This document shows, one piece after another, positions 36,531-44,234 of a DNA stretch of 64,000 nucleotides. Both the position numbers and the translations under genes were made by a program. The notes below the pieces were generated by a model. It had not been told where the DNA came from, searched no databases, and worked only from the letters and a program-made list of their open reading frames with translations. This DNA is from Sulfitobacter sp. THAF37 (lineage in GTDB: Bacteria; Pseudomonadota; Alphaproteobacteria; Rhodobacterales; Rhodobacteraceae). Each line of letters starts with the position of its first letter. Within the stretch, counting starts at the first letter, position 1. The stretch is taken from assembly GCF_009363555.1 (NCBI RefSeq), contig NZ_CP045372.1, positions 3,049,501 to 3,113,500 on the forward strand. The letters are read 5' to 3'.

Positions 36531-36893
36531 ATGACCGAGAACGCACACCCGCTCGAAGGCACACCGCTGATCGCGCCCTCCAGCACCGATCACCCGCTCT
36601 ACGATCAGGTGGTCGAGGCCTGCCGCACGGTCTATGACCCCGAGATCCCGGTAAACATCTACGAGCTGGGCCTGATCTATACCATCGACATCGACGCGGA
36701 AAACGCGGTGGACATCAAGATGTCGCTGACCGCGCCCGGTTGCCCGGTGGCAGGCGAAATGCCCGGATGGGTCGCCGATGCCGTCGAACCGCTGCCCGGG
36801 GTCAAACAGGTGAACGTGGAACTGGTTTGGGAACCGCCCTGGGGCATGGACATGATGTCCGACGAGGCGCGGCTGGAACTGGGCTTTATGTAA
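36531..36893 (+). CDS. sufT: SUF system Fe-S assembly protein SufT (MIP18/DUF59)
   Basis: A 120-residue protein. VYDPEIPVNIYELGLIY is the MIP18/DUF59 signature and LTAPGCPVAGEM contains the conserved Cys71. SufT-type proteins help mature Fe-S proteins. GAGGCAGAA precedes the ATG. It is followed 70 bp later by an A-type Fe-S carrier gene in the same orientation, supporting a shared Fe-S role. Confidence 0.9.
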   Translation: MTENAHPLEGTPLIAPSSTDHPLYDQVVEACRTVYDPEIPVNIYELGLIYTIDIDAENAVDIKMSLTAPGCPVAGEMPGWVADAVEPLPGVKQVNVELVWEPPWGMDMMSDEARLELGFM

Positions 36894-36963
36894 ACCCCGG
36901 TTTCCGCCCCCGCTTGAGAACACGGCGCAGGACCCCTATCTTGCGCGTAACAGGAGGCACCAA

Positions 36964-37326
36964 ATGTTCGGCATTCCCGGCAAGCAAGCCGTCACCATGA
37001 CGCCCAAGGCGTCCGCCCAGATATCCAAGCTGATGGCATCCGCGGGCCATGCGGGCCTGCGCATCGGCGTCAAGAAGGGCGGCTGCGCGGGCATGGAATA
37101 CACCATGGAATACGTGGATACCGCCGATCCCAACGACGAAGTCGTGGAGCAGGACGGCGCCCGGGTGATGATCGCACCGATGGCGCAGATGTTCCTGTTC
37201 GGCACGGAAATCGACTATGAAACCACGCTGCTGGAAAGCGGGTTCAAGTTCTCCAATCCCAATGTGACCGAAGCCTGTGGATGCGGCGAATCCATCAAGT
37301 TCGACGAAAATCTCGGCGCCAAGTGA
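36964..37326 (+). CDS. A-type Fe-S cluster carrier (HesB/IscA/SufA family)
   Basis: A 120-residue protein with the three cluster-binding cysteines: Cys41 (VKKGGCAGMEY), Cys105 and Cys107 (TEACGCGESI). The family length is about 107-120. It receives Fe-S clusters from the scaffold and delivers them to apoproteins. AGGAGG lies before the ATG. It may be transcribed with sufT. Whether it should be called sufA, iscA or erpA cannot be decided. Confidence 0.9.
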   Translation: MFGIPGKQAVTMTPKASAQISKLMASAGHAGLRIGVKKGGCAGMEYTMEYVDTADPNDEVVEQDGARVMIAPMAQMFLFGTEIDYETTLLESGFKFSNPNVTEACGCGESIKFDENLGAK

Positions 37327-37649
37327 GCCTTGGCGCGGGGGATATCGCCTTCGCACGGGACCTGTTTTCAGACATACCTGACCTGACCACCCGCCGCATG
37401 TTCGGCGGGCTGGGCATCTATTGCGGCGATACCATTTTTGGTCTGATGCTGTCCGACGGACGCCTGATGCTCAAGGCGCGGGGCGATTTCGCGCAGCGTC
37501 TGGCAGAGGACGGGGCCGAGCAATGGATCTACAGCCGCAGGAGCGGGGCCGATAGCGCCATGCCCTACTGGACCCTGCCGGAGGCCGCGATGGACGACCC
37601 CGATCGCGCCACGGCCCTTGCGCGGGATGCGATTGCCGCCCTGCGCTGA
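37323..37649 (+). CDS. TfoX N-terminal domain protein
   Basis: A 108-residue protein matching the TfoX_N domain: FARDLFSDIPDLTTRRMFGG, LGIYCGDTIFGLM and YWTLPEAAM. The start is the GTG at 37323, overlapping the preceding stop (GTGA), which implies coupling to the Fe-S carrier. Stand-alone TfoX_N proteins are widespread and their function is not known; TfoX itself regulates competence in other bacteria. No C-terminal TfoX domain is present. Confidence 0.82.
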   Translation: MSLGAGDIAFARDLFSDIPDLTTRRMFGGLGIYCGDTIFGLMLSDGRLMLKARGDFAQRLAEDGAEQWIYSRRSGADSAMPYWTLPEAAMDDPDRATALARDAIAALR

Positions 37650-37652
37650 GCT

Positions 37653-38585
37653 TCAGGCCCTGGCAAGGTGGAGGTAAGTCTCGTTATAGCGTTTCGACAG
37701 GTGGTCCCCCGCGGTGATCACCCGGTCCGATCCCGGCGGGGCCACATTGGTTTCGCGCGACGGATTGAAGAACAGCGGCACCGAGAGGCGTTCATCACTG
37801 CCGCCGACAACCCGGTGCGGTGTCGCGATCACCTTTCCATTGCTCCAGAACTCCAGCATCTCGCCGAAATTGATGACAAAGGTCCCCGGTTGGGCCGTGA
37901 CGGGGGTCCATCCGCCGCCGCGCGTGCGGACCTCCAACCCGGGGGTCCCGTCCGTGGCCAGCAGTGTCAGACAGCCATAATCGGTGTGCGGTGCGATGCC
38001 GAAATCCTTTTCTCCCGCCAGTGCCGGCCTCTGCGGATAGTAATTGCCCCGCAAAAGCGCCATCGGGGCGTCAAAGGCGGCGTCGAAAGCGTCACGCCGC
38101 CGACCGATCGCATGGGCCACCCCGCGCAGCACCTCCAGTCCCACGGCGCAGGCGTCGGTGTAGTAGCCTTCGATTGTCTGCCGAAACCCGTCGGGCGTTT
38201 CGGGCCAGACGTTGGGCGCATAGAACGGGTCAGCAAGACGCGGATCGCCCGCGGGCAGCGTCACACCGCAGTCAAAGACCTGCTTGTAATCCGGATTGGC
38301 GGCCGGATCGACCTGCTCTGCACCCGACCTGCCCCATCCCCGGTTGGACCCGGTCCTGGCCATGTCGACAGCGGCCTTGGCCGCTTCGGGCTGCTTGAAG
38401 AACGCCTGGTAGGCCGCGATGACGTCGCGGACCCGGCGGGCCGGAAGCGCGGTGTTGTGGATGGTCGCAAAACCCACGTCCATCGCCGCCACGCGCATGG
38501 CATCGACGGCGCCCGGATCGCCAGCGCCAAGCGCCTGTAGATCGATGTGGGGAATCATCCCGGATGTCGCGTTGTGGGCATTCAT
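37653..38585 (-). CDS. Isopenicillin-N-synthase-like 2OG-Fe(II) oxygenase
   Basis: A 310-residue enzyme of the plant-type DIOX family: N-terminal MIPHIDLQALGAGD, the Fe-binding HxD...H set (APHTDYGCLTLLATD and ATPHRVVGG), and the 2-oxoglutarate-binding RxS (ERLSVPLFFNPS). It would hydroxylate or desaturate a small molecule; the substrate is unknown. The start at 38585 is tentative; the ATG nine codons later (MIPHIDL) is also plausible. It converges on the TfoX-N gene with only 3 bp between stops. Confidence 0.88.
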   Translation of the reverse strand: MNAHNATSGMIPHIDLQALGAGDPGAVDAMRVAAMDVGFATIHNTALPARRVRDVIAAYQAFFKQPEAAKAAVDMARTGSNRGWGRSGAEQVDPAANPDYKQVFDCGVTLPAGDPRLADPFYAPNVWPETPDGFRQTIEGYYTDACAVGLEVLRGVAHAIGRRRDAFDAAFDAPMALLRGNYYPQRPALAGEKDFGIAPHTDYGCLTLLATDGTPGLEVRTRGGGWTPVTAQPGTFVINFGEMLEFWSNGKVIATPHRVVGGSDERLSVPLFFNPSRETNVAPPGSDRVITAGDHLSKRYNETYLHLARA

Positions 38586-38679
38586 GAGGCAAGTCTAGGC
38601 CCGGTTGCCCTGTCGGCAAAGCCTTTCGTTGCCGCCCCGGTTGGCGGCTGGTAATCTGCAAGAAAATCAGGAGACTTTC

Positions 38680-39423
38680 ATGCCCCCCAAGATCGCCGCC
38701 GGAAACTGGAAGATGAACGGCACGCAATCGGCCCTCGACGAACTCGACACCCTGGCAGGGATCCTGCCCAAGGACGGCGTTGAGGTTGTCATCTGTCCGC
38801 CAGCCACCCTGCTGGTTCCTGCCGCGGCGCGCGGGTCGGCCATCGCCATCGGCGCGCAGGATTGCCATGCGGCCGAAAAAGGCGCGCACACCGGGGACAT
38901 CTCCGCAGCGATGGTGGCGGATACCGGCGCGGCCTACGTGATCCTGGGCCATTCCGAACGCCGCGACGCGCACGGCGAGACCGACGCCGACGTCAACGCC
39001 AAGATGCACGCAGCCTGGGCTGCCGGGCTGACCGCGATCCTGTGCCTTGGCGAATCCGAAGCCGACCGTGACGCGGGCCGCACGCTGGATGTGGTGGGCG
39101 CGCAGCTCGCGGGCTCTCTGCCCCAGGGCGCCACCCCGGACAACACCGTGCTCGCATATGAACCGATCTGGGCCATCGGCACCGGCAAGGTACCGACACA
39201 GGAGCAGATCGTCGACGTACACGATTTCCTGCGCGCACAGCTGGTGGACCGGCTTGGCGCACAAAGCGGCAACGCCATCGCGCTGCTCTACGGCGGGTCC
39301 GTCAAGGGGGACAATGCCGCGACGATCTTCGAAGCGCAGAATGTGAATGGTGCGCTGGTGGGCGGTGCCAGCCTCAAGGCCGCCGACTTCGCGCCCATCG
39401 TGTCGGCGCTGGCGGCATCCTGA
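38680..39423 (+). CDS. tpiA: Triosephosphate isomerase
   Basis: A 247-residue TIM barrel. Catalytic Lys11 lies in GNWKMNG, the electrophilic His in ILGHSERR, the catalytic Glu in AYEPIWAIGTG, and YGGSVKGDN binds phosphate. It interconverts dihydroxyacetone phosphate and glyceraldehyde 3-phosphate. AGGAG lies 7 nt before the ATG. It is divergent from the oxygenase gene. Confidence 0.97.
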   Translation: MPPKIAAGNWKMNGTQSALDELDTLAGILPKDGVEVVICPPATLLVPAAARGSAIAIGAQDCHAAEKGAHTGDISAAMVADTGAAYVILGHSERRDAHGETDADVNAKMHAAWAAGLTAILCLGESEADRDAGRTLDVVGAQLAGSLPQGATPDNTVLAYEPIWAIGTGKVPTQEQIVDVHDFLRAQLVDRLGAQSGNAIALLYGGSVKGDNAATIFEAQNVNGALVGGASLKAADFAPIVSALAAS

Positions 39424-39499
39424 ATTTCTTTATGCCCAAAATACTCTGACACATCGCCTGCACGGGGCGGCGCACCCACATGATGCGCCGCCGCCGGGG

Positions 39500-40957
39500 C
39501 TAGTTCGTGATGATCTCCGGCCCCATCATCAGCGTCGGCAGCCAGGTGGAGATCACGGGCACATATGTCACCATGATCAGGAAGACAAAAAGCACGGCGG
39601 TAAAGGGCAGCGCCGCTCTGACCACCTTCATCATCGGCATGTTGGCCACCCCCGATGTCACAAAGAGGTTCAGGCCGACGGGCGGTGTGATCATCCCGAT
39701 TTCCATGTTGACGACCATGATGATGCCCAGGTGAATGGGGTCGATGCCCAGCTCGATCGCAATCGGGAACACCAGCGGTGCCACGATCACCAGCAGGCCC
39801 GACGGTTCCATGAACTGGCCGCCGATCAGCAGGATCACGTTGACGATGATCAGGAACATGATCGGCCCCAGCCCCGCGTCCAGCATGGCAGAGGAAATCT
39901 GCTGCGGGATCTGTTCGTCGGTCAGCACATGCTTGAGGATCAGCGCGTTTGCGATGATGAACATCAGCGTGACCGTCAGTTTCCCCGCATCGAACAGCGT
40001 GTCCCGGGTATCGGGGTGGAAAAAGCACGTCACCAGCGCCCAGGGCTTCTGCAGCAGCGTGCTCCGCCGCGCCGCCGGGACTTCGGCAGCGCCCATGCTG
40101 CGCGCGCCCGCAGGCGCATTAGCCAGGGCTTCGGGTGCCGTGTCGGCCTTCAGCGGACCGATGTCACGATAGATGAACATCGCCACGAGGAAGGCATAGA
40201 CGGACGCGACCGCCGCCGCCTCGGTTGGCGTGAATATCGCCCCGGTGACACCGGGCACACCGTAGATTCCGACCATGATGATGACGATCAGCATCAGACC
40301 CCAGAAGGCTTCGCGGAAACTGGTCCAGATCTCGCCCCAGCCCGCCCAGACGCCTTTCGGCATGTCGCGGATCACGGCCATGATGTAGATCGTGACCATC
40401 AGCATCACACCGGCAAGGATACCCGGAATGACGCCCGCCAGGAACATCCGGCCCACCGACACATCCGTGGCCGACGCATAGACCACCATCACGATCGAAG
40501 GCGGGATGAGAATGCCAAGCGTCCCCGCGTTGGCGATGACACCGGCGGCGAAATCCTTGGTGTAGCCCGCCTGACGCATTGCCGCGATCACGATGGACCC
40601 GATGGCCACCACCGTCGCGGGCGACGAGCCTGAAAGTGCCGCGAACATCATGCAGGCCAGAACCCCGGAAATCGCCAGACCGCCCCGCAGATGCCCCACA
40701 CAGGCGATGGAGAACCGGATGATCCGACGCGCCACCCCGCCCGTGGACATGAAGGAAGACGCGAGGATGAAGAACGGGATCGCCAGCAGCGTGTAATGCG
40801 CCGCCATCGCGCCGTAGAGGCTTTGCGCGATCGACGCCAGAGAGGTATCCGACAGCACCAGCAGGAACAGCATCGACGACAGGCCGAGCGATACCGCGAT
40901 CGGCACGCCGATCAACATCAGACCGACGACCATCAGGAAAAGAACAAGTACATCCAT
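39500..40957 (-). CDS. dctM: TRAP transporter large permease subunit
   Basis: A 485-residue inner-membrane protein of the DctM family with about 12-13 helices. Conserved segments include LIGVPIAVSLGLSSMLFL, ALSGSSPATVVAIGSI, NAGTLGILIPPSIVMVVYA and GMITPPVGLNLFVTSG. An insertion of about 70 residues near the centre (DIGPLKADTAPEALANAPAG) is cytoplasmic and longer than usual. It transports dicarboxylates with Na+ using the DctP-bound substrate. AAGG lies about 10 nt before the ATG. Last gene of dctP-dctQ-dctM. Confidence 0.93.
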   Translation of the reverse strand: MDVLVLFLMVVGLMLIGVPIAVSLGLSSMLFLLVLSDTSLASIAQSLYGAMAAHYTLLAIPFFILASSFMSTGGVARRIIRFSIACVGHLRGGLAISGVLACMMFAALSGSSPATVVAIGSIVIAAMRQAGYTKDFAAGVIANAGTLGILIPPSIVMVVYASATDVSVGRMFLAGVIPGILAGVMLMVTIYIMAVIRDMPKGVWAGWGEIWTSFREAFWGLMLIVIIMVGIYGVPGVTGAIFTPTEAAAVASVYAFLVAMFIYRDIGPLKADTAPEALANAPAGARSMGAAEVPAARRSTLLQKPWALVTCFFHPDTRDTLFDAGKLTVTLMFIIANALILKHVLTDEQIPQQISSAMLDAGLGPIMFLIIVNVILLIGGQFMEPSGLLVIVAPLVFPIAIELGIDPIHLGIIMVVNMEIGMITPPVGLNLFVTSGVANMPMMKVVRAALPFTAVLFVFLIMVTYVPVISTWLPTLMMGPEIITN

Positions 40958-40961
40958 CGGA

Positions 40962-41675
40962 TCAGACCTTTGCGTCTTCGGCGGCGGCCTTTTCGACCGC
41001 TTCCTCGGCTTCATGGCTCACGATCATGCTCTCGCGGCGGCCGGCAATCACCCCAAGCGTGGCCTGGACAAAGCGGAACAGCAGCAGCGCACAGCCAAGC
41101 GGCAGGATCACGTAAGGCACGAGGCGCGGCATCTTTTCATAAGGCTCTGTCACAAGCTGGTTTCCGTCCATGAAGGAATTGAAAGTATAGGCAAGCCAGT
41201 CGTTCATCCACTGGAACGGGATCGGTATCTGGTCGCTTTCGTAGAAGGACTGCGAACGACGCTCGACAAAACCGGTGGGAAACCAGCGCCCCTCGGTCGG
41301 GTTGAACCCGGCGAAAGGTGCCCAGAAATCCCACGCCCCCTTCATCATCAACACCGCGTAGAAGACGCAGATCAGCCCCGACAGGATCGCCAGCCATCGC
41401 TTCGGGCCGGTCGGCAGGACGCTGGTGACAGCATCGACGCCCAGATGCGCCGTGACCTTGACGCAATAGCTGATCCCGAACAGCACCAGCCATGCGAAAA
41501 GGACAAGCGTCAGTTCGAGCCCCCAGATCAGGGCGTGGTTGAACACGTATCGCAGCACCACGTTGACGAAGGTCACAAGAGTCATCAGACCCAGCAGCAC
41601 GGCAATGGCGGTTTCTTCGAATGTGTGGATAAAGCGGCCGAAGGCACCCTTCGGCTCGTATCTGCTGGCGCTCAT
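40962..41675 (-). CDS. dctQ: TRAP transporter small permease subunit
   Basis: A 237-residue protein with four helices: about 31-51, 61-82, 101-125 and 190-215. The region HALIWGLELTLVLFAWLVLFG matches DctQ. A soluble insert of about 60 residues between helices 3 and 4 makes it longer than the classic 160-residue form. GGAGG lies 6 nt before the ATG. It partners DctM. Confidence 0.9.
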   Translation of the reverse strand: MSASRYEPKGAFGRFIHTFEETAIAVLLGLMTLVTFVNVVLRYVFNHALIWGLELTLVLFAWLVLFGISYCVKVTAHLGVDAVTSVLPTGPKRWLAILSGLICVFYAVLMMKGAWDFWAPFAGFNPTEGRWFPTGFVERRSQSFYESDQIPIPFQWMNDWLAYTFNSFMDGNQLVTEPYEKMPRLVPYVILPLGCALLLFRFVQATLGVIAGRRESMIVSHEAEEAVEKAAAEDAKV

Positions 41676-41758
41676 GATCTTCCTCCCGTCACGCGCGGCA
41701 GGCACGGGCCGCCAGGTGGCGGCCCGGCCCCGGTATCGTCATCCTCGTTGCCGGAGGA

Positions 41759-42760
41759 TTACATGGAACCGTTGATTTCCTGCGCGGCTGCGATGTTGTC
41801 CGCGCCGACACCTTCCTCGAACTGTGACCAGACCGGCTTCATCGCGTCGACCCAGGCCTGGCGCTGCTCGGGGGTCAGTTCGCGGATCACGCCGCCGGCG
41901 TCCAGGATCGCCTGGCGGGCTTCCATGTCCACTTCGTTCACGGCCGCGTTCCGCTCTGCCGTCACCTCGTCCACGATGGTGGCCAGCTGGTCGCGGATTT
42001 CCGGATCCAGACCTTCCCACCAGTCGGAGCCGGTCACGACCAGGTAGTCGAGCACACCGTGGTTGGTTTCGGTGGAGCCATCCTGCACTTCAAAGAATTT
42101 CTGGCCGTAGATGTTGGACCAGGTGTTTTCCTGACCATCGACAACGCCGGTCTGCAGCGCGCCGTAGACTTCGGAAAAGGCCATCGGCTGCGGGCTGGCT
42201 TCCAGTTGCTCGAATTGCGCGACAATCACGTCAGAGGGCTGCACGCGGAATTTCAAGCCCTTGGCGTCACCTGGCATTTCCAGCGGCTTGTTCGCCGACA
42301 TCTGCTTCATGCCATTGTGCCAGAAACCCAGACCCTGAAGACCGCGGCGCTGCATCGAGTTCTTCAGCGCCTCGCCCTTCTCGCCCTGCTGGAACTTGTC
42401 CACGGCGTCGATGTTCACGAACATGAACGGCAGATCGAAAATCTGGAACTGCTTGGTGAAGGCCTCGAATTTCGACAGCGAAGGCGCGGCCATCTGCACG
42501 TCGCCCTGCAGCATCGCTTCGAGAACCTGGTCGTCGTCGTAAAGCGTGGAGTTCGGGAAAACCTCCATGCAGGCCTTGCCGTCCATCTCTTCGTTCACGC
42601 GTTTCTCAAGCAGCGACGCCGCAAGACCCTTGGGGTGCTTGTCGGTGTTGGTCACATGGCTGAACTTGATCACCATCTCGCCGTCATCGCAGGCAGCGGC
42701 AACGGCACCCGCGCTGACGGACATGGTCAGGGCAACGGTGGCGGCAGTAAAAAGCTTCAT
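41759..42760 (-). CDS. dctP: TRAP transporter dicarboxylate-binding protein
   Basis: A 333-residue periplasmic protein with a Sec signal peptide (MKLFTAATVALTMSVSAGAVAAA). The mature part shows the DctP pattern: VIKFSHVTNTDKHPKGLAA, the ligand Arg in LKFRVQPSDV, and the YGALQTGVVDGQENTWSNIY motif. It captures C4-dicarboxylates for DctQM. GGAGG precedes the ATG. It heads the operon, with candidate DctD boxes about 190-240 bp upstream. Confidence 0.93.
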   Translation of the reverse strand: MKLFTAATVALTMSVSAGAVAAACDDGEMVIKFSHVTNTDKHPKGLAASLLEKRVNEEMDGKACMEVFPNSTLYDDDQVLEAMLQGDVQMAAPSLSKFEAFTKQFQIFDLPFMFVNIDAVDKFQQGEKGEALKNSMQRRGLQGLGFWHNGMKQMSANKPLEMPGDAKGLKFRVQPSDVIVAQFEQLEASPQPMAFSEVYGALQTGVVDGQENTWSNIYGQKFFEVQDGSTETNHGVLDYLVVTGSDWWEGLDPEIRDQLATIVDEVTAERNAAVNEVDMEARQAILDAGGVIRELTPEQRQAWVDAMKPVWSQFEEGVGADNIAAAQEINGSM

Positions 42761-42950
42761 TATGGTCTCCTCCCAGAGCATTTGGAATCAGTCTGGCGCA
42801 CCCTTCGGAACGCGCTGGATCTAAGGAGCCATATTTGCGCTACCTTTCACAAGCGCGTGAAGCGCGGCGCTGCATTCCTTAAAAACTACTAACATTATCA
42901 ATGTACTATAGAAAAAACTTAAACGGAGAATTCGGCAGCAGACGCAATCA

Positions 42951-42968
42951 TGTGCGAATTCCCGCACA
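42951..42968 (-). promoter_or_regulatory. Candidate DctD box 1 upstream of dctP
   Basis: TGTGCGAATTCCCGCACA has perfect 6-bp arms (TGTGCG/CGCACA). It shares GTGCGRnTTyCCGCAC with the second box. Such GTGCG...CGCAC dyads are the kind of site DctD binds in rhizobia. Assignment is inferred from position. Confidence 0.6.
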
Positions 42969-42983
42969 GGGCTTTCGGCAGGC

Positions 42984-42999
42984 GTGCGGTTTTCCGCAC
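42984..42999 (-). promoter_or_regulatory. Candidate DctD box 2 upstream of dctP
   Basis: GTGCGGTTTTCCGCAC is a perfect 6-bp dyad with a 4-nt centre. Its centre lies 32 bp from that of box 1, about three helical turns, so dimers would bind the same DNA face. It ends 5 bp before the dctD stop. Confidence 0.6.
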
Positions 43000-43004
43000 A
43001 ACTC

Positions 43005-44234
43005 TCACGCCCGGAAATCTTCAGGCCGGATGCCGTACCGGGTCAGTTTGTCATAGAACGTCTTGCGCGGCAGCTTGAGCGCCTCCGCCGCGGCAGAGGC
43101 CCGCCCGTCCGAGCGTCGCAGCGCCGCCTCCAGCAGGGATTTCTCGACCCGGGCCATCTGTTCTGCCAACCCCAGCGAGGCGTCCGGTTCGATATCTTCG
43201 TTCAGCCCCAGTACGAAACGCATCGCCACCGACATCAGCGCCCGCGTATTGCCAGGCCAGTCGCGGCGCATCAGCGACGCCACCACATCGGGCGTGACCT
43301 CGCGCGCGCGCAGGCCCGACTGCTCTGCCGCCTGATCGACATAGCGGCGAAACATCACCGGAATGTCCTCGGGGCGCTCCGACAGGCTCGGGATGCGCAC
43401 GCTCAGCCCCTCCAGCCGCCAGTAGAGTTCGGCGTTGAAACGGCCAGCCTCCACCTCGGCGGCCAGATCACGTGTGTTGCCTGCAATCAGGCGCACCGAG
43501 CTCTGGCCTTCGGTCGTCTCACTCAGGATCAACTGGACCTGTCGCGGCAGTTGCGAGATTTCGTCCAGGAACAAACTGCCGCCATCTGCCTGTTTCAGGG
43601 TGTCCGGCAGGGTTTCAGGCGACAGACCCGAAGCCGCCTGTTTGACAAATGGCGCCTTGGAGCGCGCCGAACTCAGGTGCAGCACTTCGGCGATCTTGGA
43701 AATGCCGGTGCCGGGCGCGCCATTGATCAGCGTGTCGCCCTCCGTCTGCGCGACCAGCCGTACCCGCCGGCGCAGCCCGTCGGACAGTGCCGATGTGCCA
43801 AAGATCATCCGCGCCGCCGGATCGCCGGTTTCCATCATCTCGCGCAGGCGACGGTTTTCCAGCACCAGCGCGCGGGTCTTGAGCGCACGCTCCAGAACCG
43901 CCAGCAGGTCGGCGGGCGCACAGGGCTTTTCGAGAAAGCCAAAGGCGCCCTGCCCCATGGCGGCGACCGCCATCGGGATGTCCCCCTCGCCGGTCAGCAG
44001 GATCACCGGCAGGTCGGGGTCCTGCGCACGGGCATACTCCAGCAGATGGAAGCCGTCGCGCCCCGGCATCCGGATGTCCGACAGGATCACCCCGTCGAAC
44101 GACCGCGTGATCCTGTCCTTGGCCGCGACGAAGGACCCCGCCATCAACGCGCTGATCTGCGCAAGCTCCAGCGTCTGCGCCAGCGCCTCGCGCACCGCCG
44201 CGTCGTCGTCGACCAGAAGAACCTTTCCCTTCAT
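43005..44234 (-). CDS. dctD: DctD-type response regulator with degenerate AAA+ domain
   Basis: A 409-residue NtrC-architecture protein: receiver (phospho-acceptor Asp53 in LSDIRMPG, Lys103), AAA+ domain (about 145-330) and Fis-type HTH (LLEAALRRSDGRASAAAEAL). The AAA+ domain is abnormal. Walker A reads GAPGTGIS (172-179) instead of GxxGTGKE. The region that normally carries SELFGHEKGAFTGA is missing, the sequence passing from ASGLSPETLPDTLK straight to DGGSLFLDEI. Walker B and the DLYYRL-like segment (ELYWRL) remain. It cannot be a normal sigma-54 activator. It overlaps dctB by 4 bp and sits beside dctPQM. Confidence 0.88.
   Translation of the reverse strand: MKGKVLLVDDDAAVREALAQTLELAQISALMAGSFVAAKDRITRSFDGVILSDIRMPGRDGFHLLEYARAQDPDLPVILLTGEGDIPMAVAAMGQGAFGFLEKPCAPADLLAVLERALKTRALVLENRRLREMMETGDPAARMIFGTSALSDGLRRRVRLVAQTEGDTLINGAPGTGISKIAEVLHLSSARSKAPFVKQAASGLSPETLPDTLKQADGGSLFLDEISQLPRQVQLILSETTEGQSSVRLIAGNTRDLAAEVEAGRFNAELYWRLEGLSVRIPSLSERPEDIPVMFRRYVDQAAEQSGLRAREVTPDVVASLMRRDWPGNTRALMSVAMRFVLGLNEDIEPDASLGLAEQMARVEKSLLEAALRRSDGRASAAAEALKLPRKTFYDKLTRYGIRPEDFRA

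Noticed and set aside
37050..37330. TfoX-N gene starting at an ATG inside the Fe-S carrier gene
   Set aside because: The extension reads through out-of-frame carrier codons; the GTG at 37323 overlaps the stop and begins the conserved domain.
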